A stretch of DNA of 64,000 nucleotides from CAVUAT01 sp963848045 (GCA_963848045.1 CAWKCC010000001.1:62001-126000); one strand, 5' to 3'. Shown: positions 44,442 to 53,214, numbered from the stretch's first letter. The notes: generated by a model not told the origin, from the sequence alone. A program made the numbers and translations.

Positions 44442-45719
44442 CTAGCTGTTGCGGGACCGGCGGTTGCGGCGTCCGCCGCCACCGTTGCCCCGCGCGTTGT
44501 TGCGCCGGGAGCCGTTGCCGCCCGCCCGGCGACCACCGCCCCGGTTTCCATTGCCGCCGTTGCCGTTGCCCCGCGAGCCGTGGCCGCGCGAGCCGCCGCC
44601 GGCGCGGATGTGCTCGGGCCCGAACTCGCTGTGCAGCCCCAGATCGGAGGCGATCTTGCCCATCTCGTAGCGCTGGTCGGGCAGCACGAAGCTCGCGGCC
44701 ACACCCGTGGCGCCGGCGCGGCCGGTGCGGCCGGTTCGGTGCACGTAGGCGTCGCGATCCTCGGGGGCGTCGAAGTTGATCACGTGGGTGATCTCCGCGA
44801 CGTCGATGCCGCGGGCCGCCACATCGGTCGCGACGAGCGTGTCGCAATCGCCTCGCTCGAAGCTGGCCAGGGCACGGCGACGCTGGCTCTGCGACTTGTT
44901 GCCGTGCATCGCCATCGCGCTCAGCTGCTCGCGGCCCAGCTTCTTGACCAGCCGGTCCGCCCCGCGCTTGGTGCGCACGAAGACCAGGGTCCGGCCGCGG
45001 TCGCTGTCGCGCAGCTCGCCGACCAGGGCGTCGAGCTTGCCCTCGTGGGTGAGGTGGATGAAGCGGTGCTCGGTCTCGGCGTGCTTCTCGACCTTGGGCG
45101 CATGGACGTGCCTGCGCGCATTGCGGGTGTAGGCCTTGGCGAGCGAGCCGGCGGCTCCCTCGAGCGTGGCCGAGAAGAACAGCGTCTGGCGCTCGGCCGG
45201 AAGCTTGGCGACGATGCGATCGACGGCGGGCTTGAAGCCCATGTCGAGCATGCGGTCGGCTTCGTCGAGCACCAGGATGCCGACGTGCTCGAGGGTGAGC
45301 ATGCCGCGCTGGATCAGATCCTCGAGGCGGCCCGGTGTGGCGACCACGATGTGGGCCTGGGCGGCCTTACGGGCCTGGGCCGGAATGCCGACGCCGCCGT
45401 AGACGGGGGCGATCTTCAGCGCCCGCGAATGAGCGATCGAGCGCGTCTCGTCGACGATCTGCTCGGCGAGCTCGCGAGTGGGCGCGAGCACCAGCGCCGC
45501 GGGGCGGCGCGCCTCGGCTGAGACGCGATCCACGATCGGCACACCGAAGGCGAGCGTCTTGCCCGATCCGGTGGGCGACTGCACGAGCACGTCTCGCCCG
45601 GCGAGCACGTCGGCGATGCAGAGGCTCTGCACCGCGAAGGGCTCGTTGAAACCGCGCTCGGCCAGTGCGTCCACGACGGGGCGCGACACGCCGAGATCGG
45701 CGAATGAGTTCGATGACAT
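44442..45719 (-). CDS. DEAD-box RNA helicase
   Basis: 425 aa from ATG 45719, with AAGGAG 10 nt upstream. All helicase motifs are visible: Q motif (FNEPFAVQSLC), I (SPTGSGKT), Ia (PTRELAEQ), II (LDEADRML), III (SATL), IV (LVFVRTK), V (ATDVAARGID) and VI (HRTGRTGRAG). The last 55 residues are a Gly/Arg/Asn low-complexity tail that binds RNA in related cold-shock helicases. It sits between two paralogous zinc-ribbon genes, on their strand. Confidence 0.93.
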   Translation of the reverse strand: MSSNSFADLGVSRPVVDALAERGFNEPFAVQSLCIADVLAGRDVLVQSPTGSGKTLAFGVPIVDRVSAEARRPAALVLAPTRELAEQIVDETRSIAHSRALKIAPVYGGVGIPAQARKAAQAHIVVATPGRLEDLIQRGMLTLEHVGILVLDEADRMLDMGFKPAVDRIVAKLPAERQTLFFSATLEGAAGSLAKAYTRNARRHVHAPKVEKHAETEHRFIHLTHEGKLDALVGELRDSDRGRTLVFVRTKRGADRLVKKLGREQLSAMAMHGNKSQSQRRRALASFERGDCDTLVATDVAARGIDVAEITHVINFDAPEDRDAYVHRTGRTGRAGATGVAASFVLPDQRYEMGKIASDLGLHSEFGPEHIRAGGGSRGHGSRGNGNGGNGNRGGGRRAGGNGSRRNNARGNGGGGRRNRRSRNS

Positions 45720-45924
45720 CTAGATACAGCTCCTTATGAGTGATTCGGGGAGATCCAGCGGCCCCCGAAGCTCATGTGAAGCGCAGGGAGTAACGGAACC
45801 TCTCGGGCGCTGAACCGCGTGGCGGTGGCAACCCGACCCGAGAGACGGTAGCAGCCGGCCGGTTTCGCGACGCTCCCCCTGGCGAGCCCGCAACGCAGCG
45901 CCCATCGGTGCGGGCAGCCCCGGG

Positions 45925-46299
45925 CTATCCGGGCGGGCGGGCGCCCGGGGTCGGGCCGTGCAGGGGGCTGTTCATGCGGCCTCGCGCGCTCCGCACCGAG
46001 ACGACGGAGGTCCTGCAGACCTTGGCGATGCGATTGTCCGGGCGCTCGGGATCGCGCCCGATCTCGAACTCCACGCGCGCGTTCGTGCGCAGCTTCTGGC
46101 GATCGGCGGCGGGGGCGTCATCGCCGAGCTTGGCGACCCCCGCCTCACCGGCCCGCTCGCGGCGGCAGTGCAGGCAGTAGAGGCCCTCGCGCTCCTTCGA
46201 CCAGGTGCTCGGCAGCACGGGGCTCTCGACGTCGGGCATCCAGCTCAAGGTCATCGCGCAGCGGTCGCATGTGAAGCCGATGGCGGCCGGGTCAGCCAT
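45925..46299 (-). CDS. Zinc-ribbon/helix protein, paralogue of the gene at 44.0 kb
   Basis: 124 aa from ATG 46299. TCDRCAMTLSWMPDVE and CLHCRRERAGEAGVAKL match the paralogue at 44.0 kb, and EIGRDPERPDNRIAKVCRTS is the shared C-terminal signature. The ATG overlaps the stop of the preceding 70-aa gene by 8 bp (translational coupling). 205 bp without a call follow before the helicase start; part of them must hold the helicase promoter. Confidence 0.8.
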   Translation of the reverse strand: MADPAAIGFTCDRCAMTLSWMPDVESPVLPSTWSKEREGLYCLHCRRERAGEAGVAKLGDDAPAADRQKLRTNARVEFEIGRDPERPDNRIAKVCRTSVVSVRSARGRMNSPLHGPTPGARPPG

Positions 46300-46504
46300 C
46301 GGCCCGGGCCCGGTTGAGCCGCGACTCGGCGCGATCGGCCACTCGCTCGAGCTCACGCAGCCGCTCGTGGCTGGTCGGCCGGGGCCCGTAGGCCTTGGCC
46401 CGGTAGAGCATCAGGCGCCTGCGGGCGTGCTCGGCCTCTGCCGTCATCTCGGCAAGCGAAGCTGCCCGAGCCCGCTCCATCTGTTCTGCGGCCACGTGGG
46501 CCAC
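46292..46504 (-). CDS. 70-aa charged helical protein
   Basis: GTG 46504 to TGA 46292; AGGAAG precedes the start. RARAASLAEMTAEAEHARRR, then LMLYRAKAYGPRPTSHERLR and a second helix ending NRARADG: two Arg/Glu/Ala-rich helices with a Gly-Pro turn, probably a coiled coil. Its stop overlaps the ATG of the zinc-ribbon gene, which suggests the two products work together. No family is recognised. Confidence 0.6.
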   Translation of the reverse strand: MAHVAAEQMERARAASLAEMTAEAEHARRRLMLYRAKAYGPRPTSHERLRELERVADRAESRLNRARADG

Positions 46505-46587
46505 CTTCCTGTCCCTCTGGGGTCGGAACGCTCGAAGGAAGAGGGGGCGAGGAGCCGTCGGGCGAGATGCTGCCCATCCAGGGTAGC

Positions 46588-46977
46588 TCACCCAGGCGGA
46601 TCCGCGACGGCGTCCATCGGGTGCAACTCCGCACGCGCCAGACCCTCGGTGCGCAGGTGCGCGATCGCCTGGTACTCGGGGCTGGTGATCATCTCCAGGA
46701 AGGCCTGGCGGGTCGGGTAGCGGACCACGATCACGAGGTCCCAGGAGTGCTCGCCGATCAGGGCGGCGGCGGGCCGGCCGGCGTAGATCGGCCTGCCGCC
46801 GGCCCTCTCCAGGATCGGGGCGACCGCCTCGCCGTAGCGCTCGTAGCTCTCGCGACCCCCGTCCTCCTTGAAGGCCAGCAGGTTCAACATGAACACGGGC
46901 CCCTCTTCGGCCCGCCCCGCGAAGGCGGCGAAGGCCTCCTTGTCGAGCCGCTCGACCTGCTCGGAGTCGTCGCTCAC
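46588..46977 (-). CDS. DUF1330 protein
   Basis: 129 aa from GTG 46977, 2 bp after the stop of the ThDP enzyme, so in its operon. Dimeric alpha+beta (ferredoxin-like) fold: VFMLNLLAFKEDGGRESYERYG, RPIYAGRPAAALIG, WDLVIVVRYPTRQAFLEMI and PEYQAIAHLRTEGLA. The family has no known reaction. Confidence 0.85.
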   Translation of the reverse strand: MSDDSEQVERLDKEAFAAFAGRAEEGPVFMLNLLAFKEDGGRESYERYGEAVAPILERAGGRPIYAGRPAAALIGEHSWDLVIVVRYPTRQAFLEMITSPEYQAIAHLRTEGLARAELHPMDAVADPPG

Positions 46978-46979
46978 GC

Positions 46980-48671
46980 TCAGGCGAGGTTGGCGCGGCG
47001 CGGGTAGACGACCTCGGGGTCGGTGAGCACGTTGACCAGGGCTGGCTTGCCCGAGGCGAAGGCGCGCTCCAGCGCGGGCCGCAGCTCGTCGGGTGAGCGG
47101 ACCAGCTCGCCGTGGCCACCGAGGCCGGCGACGACTTCGTCGTAGCGGGTCTCGGGGGTGAGCTCGGCTGCGATCGAATAGCCGTAGAGGAACTTCATCG
47201 GATGGTGCTCCAGCGCCCAGATCCCGTTGTTGCCGACCACGCCGACGATCGGCAGGCCGTGGCGAGCCATGGTGTCGAACTCCAGGCCCGAGAAGCCGAA
47301 GGCTCCGTCGCCCAGCAGCAGGCAGACCTGGCGGTCGGGGTGGGCGAGCTTGGCGCCGATCGCCTGGCCCGGGCCGGCGCCGAGACAGCCGTAGGGGCCC
47401 GGGTCCATCCAGGTGCCCGGCTGCCGGCTCTCGAAGACGCGGCCCGCGAAGCTGACGAAGTCGCCGCCGTCGCCGACCACGATCGCGTCGCGGTCGAGGA
47501 ACTCGCCGAGCTCGCGATAGAGGCGCATGGGGTGCAGCGGCGAGCGCTCGTCACCCAGCGCCTCGGCCTCCTCGGCGCGCTTCTCGGCCTCGATGGCGCG
47601 CAGCTCGGCCAGCCAGGGCGCGGTGCGCTCGCGCTCGGCTCCCCCCTTCGAGGCCGCCTCGCGGATCGCGGTGAGGCTGGCGCCGATCTCGCCGACCAGC
47701 GCGAGGTCGGGCTGGCGGTTGCGCTCGAGCTTCGAGGGCGCCATGTCGAGCATCACCAGCTCGGCGTCAGCGGAGATCGCCTCGCCGAACCCGAGGCGGA
47801 AGTCGAGCGGCACACCGATCACCAGTGCTACGTCGCAGCCCTTGAGCCCGGCGCCGCGGGCGCGAGAGAAGTAGAGCTCGTGGTCGGGCGGCATGCAGCC
47901 GCGGCCGAGGCCGTTGAGAGAGACGGGGATGCCGAGCGCCTCGGAGAGCTCGCGCAGCTCCTCCCAGGCGCCGGCCCAGTAGACGTTCGAGCCGGCCATG
48001 ATCGCGGGGCGCTCGGCGCCGGCGAGCAGCGCGCCGGCCTGCTCGACCCCGGCGGCGGGCTCGGCGGCGGGCTCGGCGGAGATCGAGGGTGCGGCGGGCG
48101 GCTCCGCCTCAGCCTCCATGAAGACGACGTCGAGCGGGTAGTCGACGAAGGTCGGCCCCAGCGGGGGCTCCATGGCGCGGTCGATCGCCTCGCAGGTGAG
48201 CGCGGGGATCGCCTCGGTCTGCTTGGCGGTCGCGGCCCACTTGACCAAGGGGCCGACGAAGGGCAGATGGTCGATCTCCTGGAGTGATCCCATGCCCCAG
48301 CGCATCTCGGGGGCTCGGCCGCCGAGCGTGACCAGCGGCACGCCGTCGGCCTGAGCCGTCGCGATCGCGCTGATCCCGTTGGTCACCCCGGCGCCGGCGG
48401 TCAGCGCGCAGACGCCCGGCTCGCGTGTCGCCTTGGCCCAGCCGATCGCGGCGAAGGCGGCCGCCTGCTCGTGGCGGAAGTCGACGACATCGATCCCCTC
48501 GGCCCTGCAGCCGTCGTAGATCGAGAACAGATGCCCGCCGGAGAGCGTGAACAGCTTGGAGACGCCGCGCGAGCGGAGCGCCCGCGCGACGAGGCGGCCC
48601 CCGTGTACCTGGGCCTCGCCGGCCTTCGTTCCCTGCTCGGCCTTCGGCTCGGTCTGATCGGGCGTCGCCAT
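46980..48671 (-). CDS. ThDP-dependent enzyme (acetolactate synthase / 2-hydroxyacyl-CoA lyase family)
   Basis: 563 aa from ATG 48671, with a TACGCT box 8 nt upstream. Three domains: PYR (1-180), with the cofactor Glu E68 in FRHEQAA; a middle Rossmann-like domain; and PP (about 380-563), with the ThDP-Mg motif GDGAFGFSGLEF ... VVGNNGIW. No small regulatory subunit or ilvC lies nearby, and HEQAAAFAAIGWAK and the Gly-rich active site are closer to oxalyl-CoA decarboxylase/2-hydroxyacyl-CoA lyase relatives than to biosynthetic IlvB. The exact substrate is open. Confidence 0.82.
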   Translation of the reverse strand: MATPDQTEPKAEQGTKAGEAQVHGGRLVARALRSRGVSKLFTLSGGHLFSIYDGCRAEGIDVVDFRHEQAAAFAAIGWAKATREPGVCALTAGAGVTNGISAIATAQADGVPLVTLGGRAPEMRWGMGSLQEIDHLPFVGPLVKWAATAKQTEAIPALTCEAIDRAMEPPLGPTFVDYPLDVVFMEAEAEPPAAPSISAEPAAEPAAGVEQAGALLAGAERPAIMAGSNVYWAGAWEELRELSEALGIPVSLNGLGRGCMPPDHELYFSRARGAGLKGCDVALVIGVPLDFRLGFGEAISADAELVMLDMAPSKLERNRQPDLALVGEIGASLTAIREAASKGGAERERTAPWLAELRAIEAEKRAEEAEALGDERSPLHPMRLYRELGEFLDRDAIVVGDGGDFVSFAGRVFESRQPGTWMDPGPYGCLGAGPGQAIGAKLAHPDRQVCLLLGDGAFGFSGLEFDTMARHGLPIVGVVGNNGIWALEHHPMKFLYGYSIAAELTPETRYDEVVAGLGGHGELVRSPDELRPALERAFASGKPALVNVLTDPEVVYPRRANLA

Positions 48672-48679
48672 CCCGAGCG

Positions 48680-48685
48680 AGCGTA
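48680..48685 (-). promoter_or_regulatory. Leaderless-type -10 box TACGCT for the ThDP enzyme
   Basis: TACGCT on the minus strand, 8 nt before ATG 48671. Confidence 0.5.
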
Positions 48686-48714
48686 CCGGAGCTCCGGCGG
48701 GTGCGATCGCGCCG

Positions 48715-49860
48715 TCAGCCCGGTTGCCCCGAGGCAGCCCGGCGGCGAAACTCGTCCATGAACAGGCCGCGCAGCTGGTCGGGGGGCAGACGGGAGGCCG
48801 CCAGCGGGCCCATGCCATGGAGCCTGGCGCAGACCGTGATCCAGGCCTCGCCGAGCGCGTATGTGAGGGTGCCTGCAACTCCGGCCCGGATCGCCCCGCC
48901 GGCGATGTTGCCGCCGGGCACGGCCTTGACGAGGTTGGTGACCACGTAGCGCGCCGCGCGCGAGACGCCGCCGCCCGCCAGCGAGGCGGCGGCGATGGTG
49001 GCCAGGGTTCCCTTATCGACCGGGAGGCCGAAGATCGCCGCGATCCTGGCCATCAGCCCGATCTGAATCGGGACCAGGATCGCCGCGTCGGCAAAAGGGA
49101 TGGGCGTGGCCCCGACCCCCCCTGCTGCCGCTGCGACTGGCTTGATCAGCTTGCGCGCCTCGGCGATCTTGCGATCGACGTCGATCTGCTGCGCCGCTGT
49201 GATCGCGGCGCCAACGCCCTCGGGGGCGACCCGGAAGGTCGCGTCCAGCAGCTCCCGGAGGCCGTGAGCGGGGTGGCCGGAGAACTCGTCCTCCAATGCC
49301 ATCGTCAGGAAGACGGAATTCTCGGGTGAAAGGGGGAGGCCGCGGGCGGTCACGTCCTCGGCCAGCTCCGCCGCGTCGGGGTGCACCTCGCCGTCGCGAA
49401 CCGGCACCTGGGTCATCACGAACATGACCGGCACGCCCTCGGCGGCGAGCGCCGCGACGAAGGCGGCCTGGGAATCCTCGAAGCGACGATCGCTCCAGCG
49501 CACGCAGTACCAGATCACGTGGATCTGCTCGGCCACCGGCATCGACCGGCGCTCGGCGATCAACTCGGCGAAGCGCCCGAGCACGGCGTCACCCTGCTCG
49601 CCCGTCTTGATCCCCTCGGAGTCAAAGACGCCGAAGAAGCCCGAGGGGTGCGGGTAGTGATCCACCCCCTCGGTCACGGGCCGCCCGTTTCCGGTGCGGG
49701 CGACATCGGCGCTGAACACGGTGTTGATCAGCGTGCTCTTGCCTGCCCCGGTCTTGCCGAAGACGGCGAGGTTGAAGCGCCCGAGGCTCTCCTGAGCCTC
49801 CTCGAAGCGGCGCTGGAACTGCCCGATCAGCTCGTCGAGGCCGAGCTCGCGGCCGCTCAT
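48715..49860 (-). CDS. Era-like GTPase with hydrophobic C-terminal domain
   Basis: 381 aa. P-loop GKTGAGKST at 35-43, G3-like FDSEG at about 78, and a TQVP G4-like motif. The C-terminal half has two Gly/Ala-rich hydrophobic hairpins (AAAAGGVGATPIPFADAAILVP and a later one), as in the DUF697 part of YcjF-like GTPases. It is probably membrane-associated. Function unknown. The neighbouring cyclase is on the same strand, but 68 bp away. Confidence 0.8.
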   Translation of the reverse strand: MSGRELGLDELIGQFQRRFEEAQESLGRFNLAVFGKTGAGKSTLINTVFSADVARTGNGRPVTEGVDHYPHPSGFFGVFDSEGIKTGEQGDAVLGRFAELIAERRSMPVAEQIHVIWYCVRWSDRRFEDSQAAFVAALAAEGVPVMFVMTQVPVRDGEVHPDAAELAEDVTARGLPLSPENSVFLTMALEDEFSGHPAHGLRELLDATFRVAPEGVGAAITAAQQIDVDRKIAEARKLIKPVAAAAGGVGATPIPFADAAILVPIQIGLMARIAAIFGLPVDKGTLATIAAASLAGGGVSRAARYVVTNLVKAVPGGNIAGGAIRAGVAGTLTYALGEAWITVCARLHGMGPLAASRLPPDQLRGLFMDEFRRRAASGQPG

Positions 49861-49928
49861 CAGCGCGCGAATGGACCGTTTGGAAGCGCGATCAAGGGAT
49901 CCGATCCTCTCACTCGCAAGATCGCCGC

Positions 49929-51614
49929 CTAGCCCCCCGGCAGGGTGCGGCTGCCCAGGCCGCCGGCGCGCGAGCCGCCGAGGCCCCCGGGGTAGCCCCG
50001 GCCGGAGGAATCGCCCGGGCGGCCGAGGCCGTCGGCGGCGGGCGTGCCCACCGGGTCGCCCACGTCCGCCCCCGGCTCGCCCGGCAACACCGCCTCCGGG
50101 ATCAGCGGCGCGTAGAGCTCTATCGGCTCGTCATAGCCGCGGATCTCGATCTCGCCCCGCGGGGTGACCTCGATCGTCTCGGACAGCAGCTCCCGGGTCG
50201 CCTCGGTGATCAGCACCGGGTCACCGGTGTCGCGAGTCTTGGCCTCGACCCTGGAGCAGAGGTTGACGGCGTCGCCGATCACGCTGAACGAGAGCCGGCC
50301 GGCACCGCCGACCGAGCCCGCCACCACCGTCCCCGAGTTGACGCCGACGCCGATCTCGAAGCCGCCGGGCCTGCGGCTGTTGACGCTGCGGGCGATCTCC
50401 ACCGCGCATTGCACGGCGCGGTCGGCGTGGTTGGGCACCCGGTCGGGGGCGTTCCAGACGGCCAGCAGCCCGTCGCCGATGAACTGATCGACGTGGCCGC
50501 GGTGGCGGGCGATGATCGGCACGACCACCTCGAACAGCTCGTTGAGGCGCGAGACGATCTCCGAGGCCGAGACCAGCGCCGCGGCCTCGGTGAAGTCACG
50601 CACGTCGCAGAAGACCATCGAGATCTCGACCTCGCGACCCGCCGGGTCGTACTCCTCGCTGATGATGTGCCGGGCGACCTCCTCGTCGAGATAGGCGCCG
50701 AAGGCCTCGCGCAGCCGCTCGCGCTCGGCCAGGCCGTCCACCATCTGGTTGAAGGCCGAGGAGAGCTCGCCGAACTCGTCGGCGGTGGTCACCGGCACGT
50801 GCTCGTCGAAGCGCCCCTGGCGGATGCGCTCGGTGGCGGCCTCAAGGTCCTCGACCGGGCGCAGGATCGAGCGGCCGAGAAGCACCGTCAGCTCGAAGCT
50901 GATCGCGAAGGCCACGGCCAGCGCGATCATCACGTTGAAGCTGAGCACCCCGACGCCGCCGCTCTCGGCGGTCAGCGCCGCCACGGTGAGGCCGGTGATC
51001 ACGTTGATCAACGGCAGCGAGCTGAGCAGCTTCCAGCGCAGCGGGAGCGCCGCCCTGGTGATCCGAACGGGCCGCTCCAGAGTCGCGTTGATGTCCACCA
51101 GGATCGGGCGCATCGCCAGCTCGAGCGCCAGGTACTGGAGGATCGCCGAGTACCCGAGCGCGACCAGCGCAACGAGCACGATCGGGAAGAAGGCGAGCCA
51201 GGAGAGGCCGTAGAGGAGCACCGTCGCGATCGAAACCGGAACGGCAACCCCGATCACGGGGAAGCCCGCGTCGTGGCGGATCAGCTCGAGCGGCAGGCCG
51301 ACCGCTGTCGTCCAGGCACGCTCGGTCTCGGCGGGACCCCTGGCTCCGGCGATCCAGGAGGAGACAGGGCCGACCCGACGGAGGATTCGCGTCAGCACGA
51401 TCGCGATCGCGACCGCGGTCAGAACGCAGGTGATGCCGACCACCTCGGCCACCCTCGCCGGGTCGGCGTTGTAGTAGAAGCCGATCAGCACGACGGCACC
51501 GATGCCGACCAGAAAGGCGCTCTGCAGCTCAGCCGTGATGAACACGGCCGGGTAGCGGGGTCCCAGCTTGCGATAGAACCAGGTGAGGGGTTGACCGTGC
51601 ATTGGCTTGCGCAT
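49929..51614 (-). CDS. Membrane class III cyclase with HAMP domain
   Basis: 561 aa. Six membrane helices (about 25-245), HAMP linker (about 255-310, ILRPVEDLEAATERIRQGRFDE) and a cyclase domain (about 330-500). Metal Asp residues in VFCDVRDFT and FIGDG, and transition-state N and R in VNLCSR. The Lys/Asp adenine pair is Gln (VDQFIGDG) and Ser (FSVIGD). The C-terminal 50 residues are Gly/Pro-rich. The design matches six-helix membrane sensors of mycobacteria (Rv1318c type). Confidence 0.88.
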   Translation of the reverse strand: MRKPMHGQPLTWFYRKLGPRYPAVFITAELQSAFLVGIGAVVLIGFYYNADPARVAEVVGITCVLTAVAIAIVLTRILRRVGPVSSWIAGARGPAETERAWTTAVGLPLELIRHDAGFPVIGVAVPVSIATVLLYGLSWLAFFPIVLVALVALGYSAILQYLALELAMRPILVDINATLERPVRITRAALPLRWKLLSSLPLINVITGLTVAALTAESGGVGVLSFNVMIALAVAFAISFELTVLLGRSILRPVEDLEAATERIRQGRFDEHVPVTTADEFGELSSAFNQMVDGLAERERLREAFGAYLDEEVARHIISEEYDPAGREVEISMVFCDVRDFTEAAALVSASEIVSRLNELFEVVVPIIARHRGHVDQFIGDGLLAVWNAPDRVPNHADRAVQCAVEIARSVNSRRPGGFEIGVGVNSGTVVAGSVGGAGRLSFSVIGDAVNLCSRVEAKTRDTGDPVLITEATRELLSETIEVTPRGEIEIRGYDEPIELYAPLIPEAVLPGEPGADVGDPVGTPAADGLGRPGDSSGRGYPGGLGGSRAGGLGSRTLPGG

Positions 51615-51692
51615 CAGCTCAGATTGTCGCGGAGGCCGCGGTCGTGGTGTGATCCGCGCTCACAAAGCGGCAATCGGCGCTCGCAATGAGGG

Positions 51693-51698
51693 TACGAT
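51693..51698 (+). promoter_or_regulatory. Leaderless-type -10 box TACGAT
   Basis: TACGAT ends 8 nt before ATG 51707 of the secreted protein gene and marks that start over an upstream in-frame one. Confidence 0.5.
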
Positions 51699-51706
51699 GG
51701 CCCCGG

Positions 51707-52150
51707 ATGGAGGCCACCGCGACACGGCTCGCGCCCACCCTGCTCGCCCTGCTGGCCTCCCTTGCACTCGCAGCTTCGGCCTCGGCATCACCCGGCAAGG
51801 AGCTCGCCAAGGCCGAGGGCAGCGGCCAGAACCCGGTGGTTCGGGTCGGCGCCACCGCCAAGAAGCCCGCACAGATGCGGGTCGAGGTCGAGAACGACCC
51901 GGCGGGGGTCAAGGTCAGCTACAGCCTTAGGTGCGTCAAGAAGAGCAAGAAGAGCAAGTCACTGAAGACGAAGTCCGGCAGCTTCACCACCGCCAACACC
52001 TACACGATCCGCAAGCTCGGCCTGCCGATCAAGAAGGCGAGCTCGTGCAAGCTGAGCGCCACGGTGCGCTTCGTCAATCCTCCCCCGAGCGGGTCGATGA
52101 TCGTGACGCTCTACTTCACCAAGCAGAAGAAGAAGCGGCGGGGCGCCTAG
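51707..52150 (+). CDS. Secreted basic protein, unknown function
   Basis: 147 aa. Signal peptide 1-27 (Leu/Ala-rich, ending SASAS). The mature part has two Cys residues (in LRCVKKSKK and SSCKLSATVRF), a Lys/Ser tract, and a beta-rich character, ending in KKKRRGA. It is like the many basic secreted proteins of this lineage. Its stop shares CTAG with the convergent reductase gene. Confidence 0.6.
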   Translation: MEATATRLAPTLLALLASLALAASASASPGKELAKAEGSGQNPVVRVGATAKKPAQMRVEVENDPAGVKVSYSLRCVKKSKKSKSLKTKSGSFTTANTYTIRKLGLPIKKASSCKLSATVRFVNPPPSGSMIVTLYFTKQKKKRRGA

Positions 52151-52785
52151 AGAGAGCGGACGGCCTCGGCCACCGGGGTCTCGCCGGCGAACAGCTCGAA
52201 GGTCTTCCCGATCGTGTTGTCGGCCACCAGCACCTCGGCGAGCACGGCGGCGACGTCCTCGCGGGGCACCGGCCCCGAGCGACCCAGCTCGGTGGCGACG
52301 TCGACCAGGCCGGTACCCGGGTCGTCGCGGAGCGAGCCCGGGCGCACGATCGTGAACTCGAGGCCGCTGGCGGCGAGCTCGGCGTCCGCCTCGGCCTTGG
52401 CCTCGAGGTAGGGTCGCATCGCTTCCGGCCCCGCGGCGGGGTCGTGAGAGCCGATCGAGCCGATCATCACGTAGCGCGCGATCCCGTTGGCCCGGGCCGC
52501 CTCGATCAGCTTCACCGCCCCGCCCAGATCGACCGTGCGCTTGCGCTCGGGGCCGCTGCCCGGGCCGGCCCCGGCCGCGAACACAACCGCGTCGGCTCCC
52601 TCGACGGCCGCGGTCAGCGGCTCGGACTCGATGTCGCAGAGGACGGCCTCGGCGCCCAGCCCCTCCAGGTCGGGGGCCTGCCCGGGATCGCGAATGACTC
52701 CGCGAGCCCGGTCTCCACGGGCGACCAGCAACTCCAGCAGGTGGAGCGCCACCTTGCCATGGCCCCCGACGACGACGACGTCCAT
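52147..52785 (-). CDS. NAD(P)-binding Rossmann protein (atypical SDR)
   Basis: 212 aa from ATG 52785. VVVVGGHGKVALHLLELL is the dinucleotide-binding loop of atypical short-chain dehydrogenases. AVVFAAGAGPGSG and RYVMIGSIGSHDP follow, and TIVRPGSLRDDPGTG completes the NmrA/HSCARG-like pattern. There is no YxxxK catalytic pair, so it may be a redox sensor or isomerase rather than a dehydrogenase. Confidence 0.85.
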   Translation of the reverse strand: MDVVVVGGHGKVALHLLELLVARGDRARGVIRDPGQAPDLEGLGAEAVLCDIESEPLTAAVEGADAVVFAAGAGPGSGPERKRTVDLGGAVKLIEAARANGIARYVMIGSIGSHDPAAGPEAMRPYLEAKAEADAELAASGLEFTIVRPGSLRDDPGTGLVDVATELGRSGPVPREDVAAVLAEVLVADNTIGKTFELFAGETPVAEAVRSL

Positions 52786-52792
52786 ACTGCGA

Positions 52793-52798
52793 ACACTA
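52793..52798 (-). promoter_or_regulatory. Leaderless -10 box TAGTGT
   Basis: On the minus strand, TAGTGT ends 7 nt before ATG 52785. Confidence 0.55.
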
Positions 52799-52844
52799 GG
52801 CGCTCGGCGGCATGCGGCGGAGGGCAGACGACGAAGGGAGCGGG

Positions 52845-53123
52845 ATGATCCTGACCACGGTGGAGATCGAGGACTTCGAGCGCTTCTGGGAGACGTTCTC
52901 GACCAAGGGCATGGAAAAGCGTCGCGAGCACGGCTCACGCGGGGCCCAGGTGCTGCGGGTCGAGGGACAGCCGCACCGCGTGCATGTGCTCTTCGACTGG
53001 GACCGCGAGGGCTTCGAATCGTTCCTGGCGGACACCGAGGCGCCGGCGATCATGTCCTCCGCCGGCCTCAAGAGCCCGCCCCAGCCGGTCTACGTCGAGC
53101 CCGCGCGGGAGCTGGAGGCATGA
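52845..53123 (+). CDS. Small dimeric alpha/beta-barrel-like protein
   Basis: 92 aa from ATG 52845, with GAAGGGAG upstream. TTVEIEDFERFWETFSTKG, GAQVLRVEGQPHRVHVLFDWDREG and FLADTEAPAIMSSAG suggest a ferredoxin-like (antibiotic-monooxygenase-type) fold without clear active-site residues. It is divergent from the SDR gene and ends 1 bp before the tRNA-Leu. Confidence 0.6.
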   Translation: MILTTVEIEDFERFWETFSTKGMEKRREHGSRGAQVLRVEGQPHRVHVLFDWDREGFESFLADTEAPAIMSSAGLKSPPQPVYVEPARELEA

Positions 53124-53124
53124 G

Positions 53125-53208
53125 TGCCCGGGGCGGGAGTCGAACCCGCAATGCCCCGAAGGGCCGCGCTTTTTAAGAGCGCTGACTTTGCCATTTGTCT
53201 ACCCGGGC
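53125..53208 (-). tRNA. tRNA-Leu (UAA)
   Basis: 84 nt class II cloverleaf on the minus strand. Acceptor GCCCGGG/CCCGGGC with discriminator A; anticodon arm GCGCT-CTTAAAA-AGCGC (anticodon UAA); long variable arm GGCCCTTCGGGGC; T arm GCGGG-TTCGACT-CCCGC. No CCA is encoded. It reads the codon UUA, which is very rare in DNA this GC-rich. Confidence 0.95.
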
Positions 53209-53214
53209 GCGACC

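Noticed and set aside
46292..47119. A 275-codon minus-strand frame as one protein
   Set aside because: Its first 200 codons are in a different register from the DUF1330 and ThDP genes that occupy the same strand. Only the last 70 codons, from GTG 46504, are credible.
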